The notes below the pieces were generated by a model. That model worked only from the letters and a program-made list of their open reading frames with translations, made no database searches and was not told where the DNA came from. A stretch of 60,859 nucleotides of DNA, taken from contig JANQHF010000137.1 of assembly GCA_028282725.1 (NCBI GenBank), positions 1 through 60,859 of the forward strand. The letters run 5' to 3'. The position numbers and the translations under genes were made by a program. Every line of letters begins with the position of its first letter. Position 1 is the first letter of the stretch. Of the stretch, positions 28,521-35,461 are shown one piece after another. The stretch is from Saprospiraceae bacterium. Lineage in GTDB: Bacteria > Bacteroidota > Bacteroidia > Chitinophagales > Saprospiraceae.

Positions 28521-28532
28521 TAATTGAATATA

Positions 28533-29186
28533 ATGCTTGATCGAAATGGAATCGCAAAGAGAATAGCACAGGAATTACAGGATGGATGGTATGTCAACCT
28601 TGGAATCGGCATACCCACACTCGTAGCCAATTATATTCCGGAAGGAATCAATGTGGAATTTCAATCCGAAAACGGAATCCTGGGTATGGGACCATTTCCA
28701 TTTGAAGGAGAAGAAGATGCTGACCTGATCAATGCCGGAAAGCAAACGGTTACCATGTTGCCCGGGGGAAGTATCTTCGATTCATCCACAAGTTTTGCCA
28801 TGATTCGTGGTCAACATGTACAGCTGACCGTACTGGGCGCTATGGAGGTGGCGGACAACGGAGATATTGCCAACTGGAAAATTCCCGGCAGAATGGTCAA
28901 AGGAATGGGTGGTGCAATGGACCTTGTGGCCTCTGCACAGAATATTATCGTGGCTATGCAACACACGAACAAAAGAGGGCAATCAAAATTACTGAGACAA
29001 TGCACGCTCCCGCTGACCGGAGTGAGGTGTGTAAAGAAGGTAGTGACCAATATGGCAGTCCTTGACATAACCGAACGTGGGTTTGAGCTGAGGGAAAGAG
29101 CGCCGGGTGTCACCATCGAAGAAATCCAGAATGCCACCGAAGGCAGATTGATCGCCGAGGGAGAAATCCCGGAAATGAGCCCGTAA
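28533..29186 (+). CDS. scoB: 3-oxoacid CoA-transferase subunit B
   Basis: The beta subunit (217 residues from the ATG at 28533; an upstream TTG at 28524 is less likely). The catalytic Glu that carries the CoA thioester is in QSENGILGMGP. Other family blocks are GIGIPTLVANYI, GKQTVTMLPGGSIFDSS, WKIPGRMVKGMGGAMDL and LPLTGVRCVKKVVTNMAV. With subunit A it forms the enzyme of ketone-body use and branched-chain degradation. It begins 12 bases after the inserted four-helix-bundle gene, so expression still depends on read-through from scoA. A YeiH-like transporter gene follows 14 bases later. Confidence 0.95.
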   Translation: MLDRNGIAKRIAQELQDGWYVNLGIGIPTLVANYIPEGINVEFQSENGILGMGPFPFEGEEDADLINAGKQTVTMLPGGSIFDSSTSFAMIRGQHVQLTVLGAMEVADNGDIANWKIPGRMVKGMGGAMDLVASAQNIIVAMQHTNKRGQSKLLRQCTLPLTGVRCVKKVVTNMAVLDITERGFELRERAPGVTIEEIQNATEGRLIAEGEIPEMSP

Positions 29187-29200
29187 TCATTGCCTCAAAC

Positions 29201-30889
29201 ATGCGAAAATCAACATTGCTTTCCACCGAAGATTACTGGGCAATCTGGATCGGATCCTTTCTCCTGTTAAGCACCCTGCTCTTCTTTTTCCTCGGACCAT
29301 ATGCTGATTTGAAAGAAGAAATTGACTCTTATGAAGGGGCCCTATTACTCGAAAATGAACGAGCTCCTTTTCGGACGATTGAGTGGTATGAAACCTCTAG
29401 AGCACTTTCCGACACAAAAGCATCATCTCATCCATTAGGCAAATTCTTGAAGAACGCCACAACTAAACCCGCTACCTGGAAGACAAATCCGGTTGTTGCA
29501 TTTTACAGAATAGAAACGGAACCACCTCAATCACTTACTGCCGATATACAGGAAAAGAGGGATATGGTTGAGCAGTCAAGGGAGGAAGCAGGAATCGCAC
29601 AAGAACTTGCCACACAAGAAGACTTTAAAAACGACGGATTGAATCAATCGGCTATGGCTGCCATTGAAGAATGGCAAGTTGAGCTACGGGAGTATGATTC
29701 TATAAATAACAAGGCCAGGACTTCATCTTTCAATAAATTACCATGGATCATTGGGTTGATGCTTTTCCTTGGTTTTTGTTTTGCCATTGGTTCCACATTT
29801 TTAGGACAGCGCTTTGGTCGCTTCTTTAAAGGTTTCATTTACGTCTTCCTGGTTGGATTACTCGCCTATTTACTGGGGGCCCAATCCAATATGAAAGCAA
29901 TCGGCTTTGGGTATGCCGCATGGGCCATATTGCTGGGGCTGTTGATCAGTAATACTATGGGAACGCCTCAATGGGTGAAGCCGGCACTTTCTACGGAATT
30001 CTATATTAAAACCGGCCTGGTCATTTTGGGAGCAGAAATACTTCTTAGCAAGATCCTGGCCATCGGTCTTCCCGGAATATTTGTAGCCTGGATCGTGACT
30101 CCTGTAGTATTGGTGACCACCTATTGGTTCGGACAGAAGATTTTGAAAATATCATCGAAAACGTTAAATATGACGGTTTCTGCCGATATGTCTGTCTGCG
30201 GCGTTTCCGCTGCGGTAGCTACTGCCGCAGCATGTAAGGCAACAAAAGAAGAACTCACCGTGGCCATAGGTCTATCCATGATCTTTACTTCTGTAATGAT
30301 GATCGTAATGCCGGCTTTCATAAATTCTGTGGGAATTCCAGAAATCCTGGGAGGAGCCTGGATTGGAGGCACCATTGATGCAACAGGTGCCGTAGTGGCC
30401 GCCGGAGCCTTCCTGGGTGAAAAAGCCTTAAGTGTTGCCGCCACCATTAAAATGATCCAGAATGTATTGATCGGTGCAATAGCCTTTGGAGTAGCTGTCT
30501 ACTTTGCAACACGAGTCGAAAAGACAGGGGACGTACGGGTTGGCAAGGACGAAATCTGGAAGAGATTTCCAAAGTTCATTCTCGGCTTCCTGGGGGCTTC
30601 CATTATTTTCTCTTTGATTTATGTGTCTCTTGGAAATCATCTGGCTTATTCCATGATCGACCAGGGTGTGATCGGAACATTTTCAAAGAATATCCGGGGT
30701 TGGCTGTTTTGTCTTGCCTTTGTGAGTATCGGATTATCTATCAACTTTGCAGATCTCAGATCTCACTTTACCGGAGGAAAACCACTCATTCTCTATCTCT
30801 GTGGACAAGCATTGAATCTCTGTCTGACCTTGCTGATGGCTTATATCATGTTTTATCTTGTATTTCCACAAATCACTGCAAGTATTTGA
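29201..30889 (+). CDS. YeiH/UPF0324 family putative sulfate exporter, with extended N-terminus
   Basis: A 562-residue integral membrane protein. The C-terminal ~350 residues carry the YeiH family pattern: SADMSVCGVSAAVATAAACK, AIGLSMIFTSVMMIVMPAF, GGAWIGGTIDATGAVVAAG, IKMIQNVLIG and FVSIGLSINFADL. The N-terminal ~180 residues, absent from E. coli YeiH (~350), consist of one membrane helix (15-35) and a long hydrophilic, partly helical segment that should lie outside the membrane. The transport role is only putative in the family. The gene is followed by a 78-residue membrane protein that starts two bases after its stop, a probable accessory subunit. Confidence 0.85.
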   Translation: MRKSTLLSTEDYWAIWIGSFLLLSTLLFFFLGPYADLKEEIDSYEGALLLENERAPFRTIEWYETSRALSDTKASSHPLGKFLKNATTKPATWKTNPVVAFYRIETEPPQSLTADIQEKRDMVEQSREEAGIAQELATQEDFKNDGLNQSAMAAIEEWQVELREYDSINNKARTSSFNKLPWIIGLMLFLGFCFAIGSTFLGQRFGRFFKGFIYVFLVGLLAYLLGAQSNMKAIGFGYAAWAILLGLLISNTMGTPQWVKPALSTEFYIKTGLVILGAEILLSKILAIGLPGIFVAWIVTPVVLVTTYWFGQKILKISSKTLNMTVSADMSVCGVSAAVATAAACKATKEELTVAIGLSMIFTSVMMIVMPAFINSVGIPEILGGAWIGGTIDATGAVVAAGAFLGEKALSVAATIKMIQNVLIGAIAFGVAVYFATRVEKTGDVRVGKDEIWKRFPKFILGFLGASIIFSLIYVSLGNHLAYSMIDQGVIGTFSKNIRGWLFCLAFVSIGLSINFADLRSHFTGGKPLILYLCGQALNLCLTLLMAYIMFYLVFPQITASI

Positions 30890-30890
30890 T

Positions 30891-31127
30891 ATGAGGAATC
30901 ATGCAGAAATTTCTATATCATCTAAATTTGAAAGACTAGGAGCTGGTCTGTTCCTCATATTTGTCTTTATATTCTTCGCAGCACCCCTTTTGACCGATGA
31001 GATTTTGAAAGATGAATTTAAACAGATCAAAAATGCCGAACTGGACTGCACGCCCCTCTTCTATACAGAAAGCGAGGAGGCGATGAGGGCAGTCTATTCT
31101 CTGGAGCAAAAGTTGAAGAATGAATAA
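30891..31127 (+). CDS. Small single-pass membrane protein
   Basis: 78 residues from the ATG at 30891; an earlier in-frame start would overlap the preceding gene. There is one transmembrane helix at about 17-35 (GAGLFLIFVFIFFAAPLL), a short positively charged N-terminus and a charged C-terminal helix (EEAMRAVYSLEQKLKNE). No family is recognised. One base separates it from the transporter stop, so it is translationally coupled and may be a small partner of the YeiH-like transporter (inference). Confidence 0.65.
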   Translation: MRNHAEISISSKFERLGAGLFLIFVFIFFAAPLLTDEILKDEFKQIKNAELDCTPLFYTESEEAMRAVYSLEQKLKNE

Positions 31128-31202
31128 GATCTATAAGCTCGCGTGAAGCGAAACAGCATAATCAAGAGGTTTGCGTGGAGCGAAACCTTCGTCATAACAG
31201 AT

Positions 31203-31715
31203 ATGAGAATACAGTTGATTAAAGGAGACATCACACAGATCGCGGTTGATGCCATTGTCAACGCGGCCAACTCATCCCTTCTTGGAGGAGGAGGTGTAGA
31301 CGGTGCCATCCATCGTGCCGGTGGTCCGTCAATTCTGGAAGAGTGCAAAAGGATAAGGGATGAAAGAGGTGGATGTCCCACGGGCCAGGCAGTGCATACA
31401 TCTGCAGGAAATCTAAAGGCAAAATATATCATTCACACGGTGGGTCCGATCTGGAATGGCGGCAACAGTGGAGAACCTGAGTTGCTGAAGAATTGCTATC
31501 AGAATGCCCTGGGGCTTGCGGAGCAATTGAACGTCAAAAACCTGGCCTTCCCCAATATCGGCACTGGCATTTATGGCTATCCAAAGAAAGAGGCAGCCAT
31601 CATTGCCACGTCTGGCATCAAGTCTTTCTACCCGGATGTAGTCGAGGAAATCATCTTTGTTTGTTTTGATGATGAGCATTACAGGCTATACCAGGAGTTG
31701 CTGAAGGAAGTATAG
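31203..31715 (+). CDS. Macrodomain protein (O-acetyl-ADP-ribose deacetylase-like)
   Basis: 170 residues from the ATG at 31203, which begins the first beta strand ([20 protein letters not shown]). The macrodomain signature is complete: [41 protein letters not shown] and [12 protein letters not shown]. Such enzymes remove the acyl or ADP-ribose group from ADP-ribose derivatives, and this sequence is of the YmdB/MacroD type. It is cytoplasmic. It is apparently monocistronic, following the small membrane protein by 75 bases that hold two GCGTGRAGCGAAAC words. Confidence 0.93.
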   Translation: MRIQLIKGDITQIAVDAIVNAANSSLLGGGGVDGAIHRAGGPSILEECKRIRDERGGCPTGQAVHTSAGNLKAKYIIHTVGPIWNGGNSGEPELLKNCYQNALGLAEQLNVKNLAFPNIGTGIYGYPKKEAAIIATSGIKSFYPDVVEEIIFVCFDDEHYRLYQELLKEV

Positions 31716-31754
31716 AATTTCTATTCATTCATTTACCGACGAAGGCGTAGCCTT

Positions 31755-31854
31755 GTACGGCCTGTCTGGCATGCCCGCCCTGCTGCCAGATTCATCGATC
31801 GGACGGGTTGATCCAATCAGTCAGACAGGCACCCCGTACTTTCGCAAAGCGAAA
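31755..31854. repeat. Intergenic inverted-repeat element between convergent genes
   Basis: GTACGG-CCTGTCTG (31755-31768) pairs with CAGACAGG (31822-31829) and CCGTAC (31834-31839), leaving a 4-base bulge and a ~53-base centre. Immediately after it lies a 6-bp hairpin TTTCGC-AAA-GCGAAA (31840-31854). Words like GCGAAAC also occur before the macrodomain gene. It resembles a small palindromic intergenic element and could also act as a two-way terminator for the converging genes. Confidence 0.6.
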
Positions 31855-31877
31855 CATCGGGACAATCATTCAACCAT

Positions 31878-33530
31878 TCAGTCATTCATTCCTCCCCCAT
31901 TCCCCTCTGAAGTATCAGTTTTTCCTTTTTCCCGAATCGTGGGATATGTGACTCCCAACTGTTCAAGATATGAATCGTATTTACTTTCATCATAGTAATA
32001 CTGCTCTAATTGCGGTCTGAATTCCTCCATTATTTCCGTATTCAAATAAATAGCAGGCTCATCGTCCTCTGTGACCATAGGTACGTATTCAATTTCCATT
32101 CCCTGCTCTTCCCGAAAGTATTTCCAGGCATCTTCTACAAGCTGTGGTGTCATCAGGAAATCGAGAATCGTCATGCCCAATGCCTTGGCACCGGCTATAA
32201 CTCCCTTGTGTGCAATCGGTGTAGCCATCGCCACTGCGTTAGACCAATGGTGACCTTGTAAACCTGGAATATTGGAGGGAAATCGCATGGTGACCGTAGG
32301 CAATTTCCAAGAAATATCACCTATATCATCGGAGCCCCCGCTTACCGGATTCTTTACAGGTCTGCCAAGATCTGACAGTTCCGTTGCGAGGCCTTCTTGT
32401 CTCGGAGAATTGACTTCTTTCTGAAGCGCCAGGGCCAGGGCGTTATCTGCCTCCGACCATTCGGGCAATCCGACTTTCTTGATGTTTTCATACATAGTCT
32501 CAGCAATGACCTGATTGAAATGCCGGGGCCATGCACTACCCAGGACCTTCCTGGAAACCGTGGTATTCGTCATCAGAGCCGCACCTTCAGCCATCTTGTT
32601 GGCGCGATCATATACTTCCATAATCTTCGGATAGGTCACATGACGGAAGTAATACCAAATGGATGCTTTAGAGGGTACGACATTCGGTTGATCACCTCCA
32701 TTCTTAATAACAGAATGGGATCGATGTAACGGATCCAAATGTTCTCTTTGGTATTGCCACCCGATATTCATCAATTCTACTCCATCCGCAGCACTTCTTC
32801 CGCGCCATGGTGAACCTGCAGCATGGGCTGCCTCTCCTTCAAAAGTGTATTCCACCGATATCAGTCCTGTGCCCCGTGCCTGGCCAAAAGAAACACTTAA
32901 GTTGTTACTGACATGGGTAAATATTGAAATGTCAATCTCATCAAAATAGCCGTCCCTCGTATAAAAGGCCTTGGTTCCAACCAACTCCTCCGCTACACCG
33001 GGCCAGAGCACGAGTGTCCCGGGAAGGTTCTCCCGCTCCATAATTTTCTTGACTTCGAGGGCCGCGATAATATTCAATGGTGAACCGGAATTATGTCCTT
33101 CACCGTGTCCGGGTGCTCCTTCGATTATGGGATCATGATAGGCGACACCAGGACGTTGTGATGCTTTTGGTATACAATCCAGGTCACTGCCCAGGGCAAT
33201 AATTGGCTTCCCGCTCCCCCATCTGGCCATCCATGCCGTAGGAATACCCGATATCCCATGCTCAATCTCAAAACCATTTTCTTCCAGGATGGAAGTGAGG
33301 TATTTGGACGTTTCTACTTCGTGAAAACCCAATTCTGCAAAACTGAACACCTTGTCTACCATAACCTGGGCATCCTTCATCCTTTTGTCAATCGCATTCT
33401 TAACCTCGATTTTGAGATCAGAGAGCTTTTCATCCTGGCCGTTTGCAGGTTGATATACCATAAAAAGAACCAGCCATATTTTACAAAGCCGGATGGTAAA
33501 CGATATCATCCTGCTATCTTTGTTCTTCAT
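31878..33530 (-). CDS. Exported M20-family amidohydrolase (AbgB-like)
   Basis: A 550-residue metallopeptidase-like hydrolase. A signal peptide (core KIWLVLFMVYQPANGQ) sends it to the periplasm or surface; Met8 is an equally good start. The M20 fold is evident: FSFAELGFHEVETSKYL, IALGSDLDCIP, GHGEGHNSG, PGVAEELVGTKAFY, and a dimerisation-domain FEGEAAHAAGSPWRGRSA. It is closest to AbgB-type subunits, which cleave p-aminobenzoyl-glutamate and related N-acyl amino acids, but E. coli AbgB is cytoplasmic and needs AbgA, which is absent here. It starts 18 bases from the divergent BadF-type kinase gene. Confidence 0.85.
   Translation of the reverse strand: MKNKDSRMISFTIRLCKIWLVLFMVYQPANGQDEKLSDLKIEVKNAIDKRMKDAQVMVDKVFSFAELGFHEVETSKYLTSILEENGFEIEHGISGIPTAWMARWGSGKPIIALGSDLDCIPKASQRPGVAYHDPIIEGAPGHGEGHNSGSPLNIIAALEVKKIMERENLPGTLVLWPGVAEELVGTKAFYTRDGYFDEIDISIFTHVSNNLSVSFGQARGTGLISVEYTFEGEAAHAAGSPWRGRSAADGVELMNIGWQYQREHLDPLHRSHSVIKNGGDQPNVVPSKASIWYYFRHVTYPKIMEVYDRANKMAEGAALMTNTTVSRKVLGSAWPRHFNQVIAETMYENIKKVGLPEWSEADNALALALQKEVNSPRQEGLATELSDLGRPVKNPVSGGSDDIGDISWKLPTVTMRFPSNIPGLQGHHWSNAVAMATPIAHKGVIAGAKALGMTILDFLMTPQLVEDAWKYFREEQGMEIEYVPMVTEDDEPAIYLNTEIMEEFRPQLEQYYYDESKYDSYLEQLGVTYPTIREKGKTDTSEGNGGGMND
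33515..33522 (+). promoter_or_regulatory. Possible -7 box (TATCTTTG) of the BadF-kinase/pfkA transcript
   Basis: The sequence TATCTTTG fits the Bacteroidota -7 consensus TAnnTTTG and would place transcription start about 20 bases before the TTG start of the kinase gene. No clear TTG is found at the -33 distance. It lies inside the first codons of the divergent M20 gene. Confidence 0.35.
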
Positions 33531-33548
33531 ACCATTTTATTTTAAATC

Positions 33549-34385
33549 TTGAAGTTAATCGTTGAAGCGGGATCTACAAAGACGGACAGCATTTTGATCC
33601 GCAATGGTCAAGTCCATGGAGGTCAAAAGTCATCTCCGGGGATCAATCCGGTCACAGATCCTCACTACCGGCAAAAAGTGCACGATTTGATCGGCCTGTA
33701 TCCTGCCGATCAGATATCATCGGTTATCTACTATGGTTCCGGTTGTATCAACGAGGAGGTAAATGAAAAAGTCAGAAAGCTGATCCTGTCCTTCCTCCCA
33801 GCCGAGACTGCCGTAGAGGTGCAAATGGACTTATTGGCAGCAGCCCGGGGTCTTTGTCAGCATGAAGAAGGAATCATAATCATCCTCGGAACGGGATCAA
33901 ATATTGGTTACTACGATGGGGAAAAGTTGGTAGATGGGATCAAAAGTTGTGGCTATTTACTTGGGGATGAAGGAAGTGGGTATCGCATTGGCCAGGCAAT
34001 ATTCAGACGGTTTGCCCGGGAAGAGCTTGGGGTCAATCAAGCCTTATTAATATCAGAGCAATTCGGAATTTCTCCGGATACAGCCATTCCCGAATTGTAC
34101 AGGCAAGATAACCCAAGACAATATCTGGCCTCATTCTCAACAGCAATTTCACTATTGGAATCGGGTGTTAAGAATGAAATTGTCGATGAAGTATTTACGA
34201 CATTGACAAGGCGTCTGATTGTTCCCATACACAGCAAATATCCCAGCCCTGTTCACTTTTGCGGTTCGATTGCTTTCTATTTCACCGAAGAGCTCAAGCA
34301 AAAGTTAGCAGAATTCAATATACTCGCATCTTCATTTGAGCGATCTCCTTTGGAGGGCTTGGTAAAATATCACAGTGATGGGTAA
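33549..34385 (+). CDS. BadF/BadG/BcrA/BcrD-type ATPase, N-acetylglucosamine kinase-like
   Basis: A 278-residue sugar-kinase/actin-fold ATPase. The start is TTG (33549), the only candidate that includes the phosphate-1 motif VEAGSTKTDSILI. Adenosine and phosphate-2 motifs follow: IIIILGTGSNIGYYDG and GYLLGDEGSGYRIGQ. Bacteroidota homologues are annotated as glucosamine or N-acetylglucosamine kinases of the eukaryotic NAGK type; the substrate here is inferred from that. The gene overlaps pfkA by 8 bases, linking amino-sugar phosphorylation to glycolysis by coexpression. Confidence 0.85.
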   Translation: MKLIVEAGSTKTDSILIRNGQVHGGQKSSPGINPVTDPHYRQKVHDLIGLYPADQISSVIYYGSGCINEEVNEKVRKLILSFLPAETAVEVQMDLLAAARGLCQHEEGIIIILGTGSNIGYYDGEKLVDGIKSCGYLLGDEGSGYRIGQAIFRRFAREELGVNQALLISEQFGISPDTAIPELYRQDNPRQYLASFSTAISLLESGVKNEIVDEVFTTLTRRLIVPIHSKYPSPVHFCGSIAFYFTEELKQKLAEFNILASSFERSPLEGLVKYHSDG

Positions 34386-35358
34386 AAATATCAGAAGAAT
34401 TGCGGTTTTTACTTCAGGAGGCGATGCACCCGGAATGAATGCAGCCGTGCGGGCCGTAGTCAGAACTGCCAGTTTTCACGATCTCCATGTCTACGGTATA
34501 TTCGAAGGGTTTCAGGGTATGATAGAGGGAAAGATTGAGCGATTGGAGACCTCAGATGTCGCTAACATCATTCACCTGGGTGGGACTAAATTGAAGACAG
34601 CCAGGAGCCAGGATTTCATGACCGAAGAAGGGCGACAAACGGCATATGAAAACTTAATGGCACATGAAATAGATGCTGTTGTTGCGATTGGTGGAAATGG
34701 CACCTATACAGGGGCAATGGTTTTTACAGAAACGTATGACATTCCCTTTATTGGTTTACCGGGTACAATAGATAATGACATATTTGGGACGGATTATACG
34801 ATTGGCTTTGATACGGCAATCAATACTGCAGTAGAGGCGATTGACAAGGTCAGGGACACGGCGCATTCTCACAATCGATTATTTTTTATTGAAGTAATGG
34901 GCAGACATGTCGGAGCGATCGCACTTTATACCGGAATTGGCACGGGTGCAGGAAGGATCTTTATGCCTGAGACTGAGACGGACCTGGAGGACTTTGTCAA
35001 GCACCTTCAAAAAGCCAGCCGCAGAAAAAAATTGTTCAATGTGGTGGTTGTAGCGGAAGGCAACCAAAATGGGAATGCCATGCAAATCGCTCAATACCTG
35101 GAAGAAAAACATAGTATAAAATCCAAAGTGACCATAATAGGTCATTTGCAACGGGGAGGTTCTCCTAGCGCGTCGGACCGAGTACTGGCCAGCAGATTAG
35201 GTTATAATGCGGTCAATGCGCTTCTTAAGGGTAAGAAAAATGTAGCTCTGGGTACTATCAACCACAAGATCGTTTACACACCCTTCGAAAAGGCAATTAG
35301 CGACAGAAAGCTCCTAAACGGAGATTTGATTAAAATGGCAGATATTCTCAGTCAATAG
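34378..35358 (+). CDS. pfkA: 6-phosphofructokinase (ATP type)
   Basis: A 326-residue enzyme that phosphorylates fructose 6-phosphate in glycolysis. ATG at 34378 is preferred over the GTG immediately before it. Motifs: TSGGDAPGMNAAVRA, LPGTIDNDIFGTD (Gly before TIDND marks the ATP rather than PPi type), GFDTAINTAVEAID, EVMGRHVGAIAL and GHLQRGGSPSASDRV. The nucleotide loop reads GGNGTYTGA where the family usually has GGDG, an Asp-to-Asn change at the Mg-ATP position (E. coli Asp103). It overlaps the upstream kinase gene, so the two form an operon. Confidence 0.95.
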   Translation: MGKNIRRIAVFTSGGDAPGMNAAVRAVVRTASFHDLHVYGIFEGFQGMIEGKIERLETSDVANIIHLGGTKLKTARSQDFMTEEGRQTAYENLMAHEIDAVVAIGGNGTYTGAMVFTETYDIPFIGLPGTIDNDIFGTDYTIGFDTAINTAVEAIDKVRDTAHSHNRLFFIEVMGRHVGAIALYTGIGTGAGRIFMPETETDLEDFVKHLQKASRRKKLFNVVVVAEGNQNGNAMQIAQYLEEKHSIKSKVTIIGHLQRGGSPSASDRVLASRLGYNAVNALLKGKKNVALGTINHKIVYTPFEKAISDRKLLNGDLIKMADILSQ

Positions 35359-35461
35359 AGGTTTCATTTTTCCAGTATTGGTTAGCCCTTACGAGCCGTT
35401 CGCCATGCACACCCGGAATCGGCATAACAGGTAGCAAGACCATCTTCTAACATCATCCTTG

